NCBI RefSeq assembly: GCF_013204845.1 | Contig: NZ_JABMKY010000002.1 | Span: forward strand, 1 to 64,000 | DNA from: Paenibacillus qinlingensis | Lineage (GTDB): Bacteria; Bacillota; Bacilli; Paenibacillales; NBRC-103111 | DNA: 64,000 nucleotides | Direction: 5' to 3' | Shown here: piece after piece, positions 61,340 through 64,000 of the stretch | Numbering within the stretch: position 1 is the first letter of the stretch | Layout of the letters: every line of letters starts with the position of its first letter | Translations under genes and position numbers: made by a program | Notes under the pieces: generated by a model | What the model saw: the letters and a program-made list of their open reading frames with translations, nothing else | Databases searched by the model: none | Told to the model about the DNA's origin: nothing

Positions 61340-61485
61340 TTATACTGGAAACTTAACTCCAGTTAGATCTTCACTAAGATGCCAGAGCTGCTCAGCATAT
61401 TCAGGATTAACTGCCGCTGTCGTTCTAGCATCAAATCCTGAATGAATAGGCGCTTGTTTCGTTATTTATCATTATTTTTTCGCAT
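61340..61485 (-). pseudogene. SDR gene collapsed by internal deletion
   Basis: The start is intact: GGAGGAAGATACAG then ATG at 61485 (MRKNNDK). A frame change near 61465 leads into ITKQAPIHSGFDARTTA, the characteristic N-terminus of a class of short-chain dehydrogenases (usually followed by the GYxGIG Rossmann motif). Instead it passes directly into NPEYAEQLWHLSEDLTG and VKFPV-stop, the usual C-terminus of the same proteins. About 270 residues, with the whole catalytic core, are missing. It sits right behind the MFS gene and ahead of a terminator, so the two once formed an operon. Confidence 0.75.
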
Positions 61486-61577
61486 CTGTATCTTCCTCCA
61501 TTATTTATTTCATACTCACTCTATCCATTGCTCAAAGAATATAATAGCTAGATGCCTCATCCCTACTCACCGTGGCT

Positions 61578-63002
61578 TTAAATCGGCAACTCTTGTGGAA
61601 CGGAATCAGAACGTTTACTCTTACCTCCGTTCAGGAAAGCAAGGATCAACGCAATGATAGCGAAAAAGCCACTCACATTTAGTGCCGTATGGAAACCTGC
61701 TAATAAGGCTGTATTTGACGATGCATTATGCATCGAAGTAGTAACCGTAGACGCGATGGTGGCAAGGATTGATAAACCCAAACTACCTCCTAATTGCAGG
61801 AATGTATTCACGATTCCACCAGCTATTCCATGTTCCTCGGGTTTAACATCCTGAACAGAACCAACGATAACTGCTGTATAGGACGCCCCAATTGATAAAC
61901 CGAGAATAATAAATGCCGGAAGAATGAACGAAGCATAACTTTTATCCATGTCCATATTACTTAACCAGAACATTCCGAGTGCATTTATTGTCTGTGTAAC
62001 GATTAGAACTCGTTTTGCACTGAACTTCCGCATAAAGAAAGGCGTAATTTGCGTTACGACGATGGAAGTCAGTCCAAGCGGCATAAAAGCCAAGCCGATA
62101 GTTAAAGATGAATAACCAAGCTCATGAAAGTATAAAGTTGAGAAATAATTAAACCCAGTCGTATAAGAAAACATCAAAAATCCGATAATATTCGATGTAA
62201 CGAGCGATCGAAGCTTGAATAGACGAAGTGGCATCAATGGATTTTTAGCATATTTTTCGATTACTATAAAAGCGACTAATACTACAATTCCTACAATAAA
62301 CATGGCGATCTTCGCCGCGGACCAGCTTCCGTCGACATCCGGCATTGAAATGCCGTAGACCAGAGCGAAAATTCCTGCTAATACGGAAATCAATCCAAGG
62401 AAATCAATGGATTGTTTTTTCACTGTGGTCAATGGACTGACTTTAACGAACAACAATCCAATGATGAGCAATATTGCAAGTGGAACATTTAGATAGAATA
62501 GCGACCGCCAGCCGGCGGAGTCCGTCAGCAAACCACCAACGATTGATCCTGCTGCTGCTCCAGCGGATCCAAAAGCGCCGAATATACCAAATGCTTTATT
62601 GCGTTGTGGCCCTTCTGAAATATTGTTGCTGATTAGCGACATTGCCGCTGGAATTGAAAAGGCTGCTCCGATCCCTTGCACTGCTCTACTGGCAATCAAC
62701 CAGACCGGATTCATTGCCAAGGCGCCAGCCAAGGATGCAAGTGCGAAGATGCTTAAACCAATCAATAATACGCGTTTTCTTCCGAGTAAGTCGCTTGCCC
62801 GCCCACCGATCATCAGGAAACAAGCGAAGGTAAGCACATACGAAGTTACGATCCACTGCAAGTCATTCGCCTGCATGTGAAGCGCGGTTTGAATAGAAGG
62901 CAATGCTACTACGACCGTGGAACTGTTCATGACCTCAATAAACTGGGTTAAAGATACAATGATAAGCAAAAACATATTTGCTTTTGAAATTCTAGCACTC
63001 AC
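61578..63002 (-). CDS. MFS transporter, DHA2 (14-helix) family
   Basis: 474 residues, 14 hydrophobic segments. DHA2 signatures: VMNSSTVVVALPSIQTALHM, WIVTSYVLTFACFLMIGGR, DLLGRKRVLLIG, SRAVQGIGAAFSIPAAMSLI and GSIVGGLLTDSAGWRSLFYLN (motif C). Likely a proton-coupled drug or toxic-compound exporter. GTG start at 63002 after AGGAGTG. Divergent from the second HxlR gene, which probably represses it; the collapsed SDR gene lies downstream. Confidence 0.92.
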   Translation of the reverse strand: MSARISKANMFLLIIVSLTQFIEVMNSSTVVVALPSIQTALHMQANDLQWIVTSYVLTFACFLMIGGRASDLLGRKRVLLIGLSIFALASLAGALAMNPVWLIASRAVQGIGAAFSIPAAMSLISNNISEGPQRNKAFGIFGAFGSAGAAAGSIVGGLLTDSAGWRSLFYLNVPLAILLIIGLLFVKVSPLTTVKKQSIDFLGLISVLAGIFALVYGISMPDVDGSWSAAKIAMFIVGIVVLVAFIVIEKYAKNPLMPLRLFKLRSLVTSNIIGFLMFSYTTGFNYFSTLYFHELGYSSLTIGLAFMPLGLTSIVVTQITPFFMRKFSAKRVLIVTQTINALGMFWLSNMDMDKSYASFILPAFIILGLSIGASYTAVIVGSVQDVKPEEHGIAGGIVNTFLQLGGSLGLSILATIASTVTTSMHNASSNTALLAGFHTALNVSGFFAIIALILAFLNGGKSKRSDSVPQELPI

Positions 63003-63079
63003 TTTTTTACACTCCTATCTTTTCTTTAAATTGATCCTCAATTTTCTTTCTACTCTTTAAAATTACTGGAGATGATAAA

Positions 63080-63406
63080 TTGGAATCATCTAAATTTGAG
63101 ACTACTTGTCTATCATCTATTTCAGAAGTTCTGCATTTTCTTTCCGGGAAATGGGCTTTTCTAGTCATAACAGAGCTTTTAAAAGAGCCTCAGCGTTTTA
63201 ATCAATTACGAAGAAGTTTAGGTAACATTAATACGAAAGGTCTGACAGATACATTGCGAAATTTAGAAGAACATCAATTAATATCACGCCAAGTTTTCCC
63301 TACCGTTCCAGTGTCTGTCGAATATTCAATAACTGAAAAAGGACAAGCGATTACGGAAATATTTACGGGAATACATCGTTGGAAAACCGAATGGGATTCT
63401 CCTTAG
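63080..63406 (+). CDS. HxlR/HypR-type winged-helix regulator (copy 2)
   Basis: 108 residues. TTG start at 63080, nine bases after TGGAG. Same fold and motifs as copy 1 (FLSGKWAFLVITELLKEPQRF; GLTDTLRNLEEH), with Cys10 conserved as the only N-terminal cysteine. It lacks the seven C-terminal residues of copy 1. The leader sequences GAGATGATAAAT are also conserved between the copies, pointing to a duplication of regulator plus promoter. Divergent from the DHA2 exporter gene. Confidence 0.9.
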   Translation: MESSKFETTCLSSISEVLHFLSGKWAFLVITELLKEPQRFNQLRRSLGNINTKGLTDTLRNLEEHQLISRQVFPTVPVSVEYSITEKGQAITEIFTGIHRWKTEWDSP

Positions 63407-63446
63407 GTGTTATTCTTTTTCATAAGAAGGATATTTTTTTATATAT

Positions 63447-63464
63447 ACTTTAAAAAAGTAAAGT
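63447..63464. promoter_or_regulatory. ACTTTA-N6-TAAAGT inverted repeat
   Basis: Perfect ACTTTA-AAAAAG-TAAAGT. The flanks (CATAAGAAGG about 26 bases before, TTCTAG after) resemble those of the site at 59497, so about 60 bp around the two sites share ancestry. Confidence 0.5.
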
Positions 63465-63563
63465 AATTCTAGTTGTTTTACCCACCTCCCCATGCATTGT
63501 CTGAGGTGTTTCAAAAGTAGATGAAAATAGTAGGCTTTGATACGGTTTCCTACGATGTCTATA

Positions 63564-63598
63564 AAAAGAAGACCATCCTTTTGGGATGGTCTTCTTTT
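63564..63598. terminator. Hairpin terminator
   Basis: AAAAGAAGACCATCC / GGATGGTCTTCTTTT, 15-bp perfect stem with T6 on the plus strand and A tract on the other side. May serve the HxlR copy 2 gene. Confidence 0.8.
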
Positions 63599-63635
63599 TT
63601 ACATGCAAAAAATGGCCCGCAAGGGGCCATGATGA

Positions 63636-63788
63636 TTAGCTCAAATTGTTCTGATCACTGACCAGCCGCGGACTTCGCTCAAGCAGAACCTCGACCAAGA
63701 TGACCTCTTTCTTCGTGAAGGAGACCTTCTAATGGTCCAGCTGCAGCTCCATCCGCTTGTTCTTCCAATTTGGGAGCGTAATCACCAT
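63636..63788 (-). pseudogene. Interrupted short reading frame
   Basis: A minus-strand frame from ATG 63788 (MVITLPNWKNKRMELQLDH) is cut by an in-frame TAG at 63729-63731, then continues VSFTKKEVILVEVLLERSPR to TAA at 63636. The two halves together look like one small basic protein. Family not recognised. Confidence 0.35.
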
Positions 63789-64000
63789 ATACGCGCCTCA
63801 GATGGCTCCGAATCTTGGTCATGATTTTTTAGCATTGGTATCTCATTTAACGGAAGCCCCTCTTTGTAATAAAATGAAGGGGTGAGCATAATAAAAAAGA
63901 TATGAGTGTGTGTAAATCCGTGTTCGCTTAGAATCCTATACATCATTTTTGCAATCTCATCATGTATCTCTTTCTTTCTCTGAAACATTAGAATTTCTAC
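63782..64000 (-). CDS. Possible partial small protein at the window edge
   Basis: A frame with ATG at 63988 stays open to the window end, so the true start may lie outside. The visible 68 residues are helical at first (KKEIHDEIAKMMYRILSEHG), have one hydrophobic patch (HIFFIMLTPSFYY) and an acidic end. No RBS is seen before 63988 and no family is recognised. Confidence 0.3.
   Translation of the reverse strand, partial: VEILMFQRKKEIHDEIAKMMYRILSEHGFTHTHIFFIMLTPSFYYKEGLPLNEIPMLKNHDQDSEPSEARIW

Overview
The window reads as chromosome of a low-GC, endospore-forming Gram-positive, most likely Paenibacillus or a close relative. The evidence is a GerA/GerB/GerC-type germinant receptor operon, a Cse60-like small protein, class III fructose-1,6-bisphosphatase, Ctc/bL25 with a Bacillus-style promoter, strong AGGAGG ribosome binding sites with many TTG and GTG starts, and a staphylopine/bacillopaline-type opine operon. 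No rRNA, tRNA, CRISPR array or intact insertion sequence was seen. Species cannot be fixed from the sequence alone.

Layout. 0-4.1 kb: a HAD phosphatase, then a run of small orphan genes mixed with decayed genes (a cysteine desulfurase fragment and a frameshifted gene of unknown family). 4.3-5.2 kb: a DoxX-like membrane protein and a MarR regulator, each preceded by the same palindrome. 5.5-6.2 kb: a CPBP-family membrane protein. 6.3-24.4 kb, all on the minus strand: an operon of six overlapping or closely spaced genes, in transcription order Sfp-type phosphopantetheinyl transferase, patatin-like lipase, KS-AT-ACP, KR-DH, a 2898-residue KS-CLF-AT-DH-DH-DH'-DH-DH-AGPAT megasynthase, and a PfaD-type enoyl reductase. 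This is a polyunsaturated-fatty-acid-synthase-like secondary lipid synthase with only one visible ACP, a built-in acyltransferase, and visibly higher G+C than its surroundings. It is the most unusual system in the window.

24.6-33.3 kb: small orphan genes, a methyltransferase, a decayed glyoxalase, a CynX/NimT-like transporter with a divergently placed XRE-cupin regulator (shared operator repeats), and a spore germination operon in B-A-C order. 33.6-43 kb: glyoxalase-fold protein, small-molecule kinase, DUF5412 protein, an ECF sigma factor with an AHSA1 protein, a secreted alpha/beta hydrolase, and a GH38 alpha-mannosidase with no standard start codon, divergent from an AraC regulator.

44-54.6 kb: Ctc, then a complete cntKLMABCDFE-type operon for making, exporting and re-importing a nicotianamine-like opine metallophore. 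Just upstream is an unlisted 49-residue gene for a Cys-depleted ribosomal protein bL33 paralogue, and three Zur-box-like sites lie around them, so this is a zinc-starvation locus. 54.7-64 kb: an SDR, fbp, an APH-type kinase, then two modules with paralogous HxlR/HypR-type redox regulators, one beside a nitroreductase and one beside a DHA2 transporter, a SnoaL-like protein, and several decayed genes.

Two themes run across the window. Gene remnants are frequent, several having kept their promoter or RBS but lost the middle of the gene. Intergenic regions repeatedly carry a related hairpin element (arms of the AGCAG/CTGCT or AAGGC/GCCTT type).
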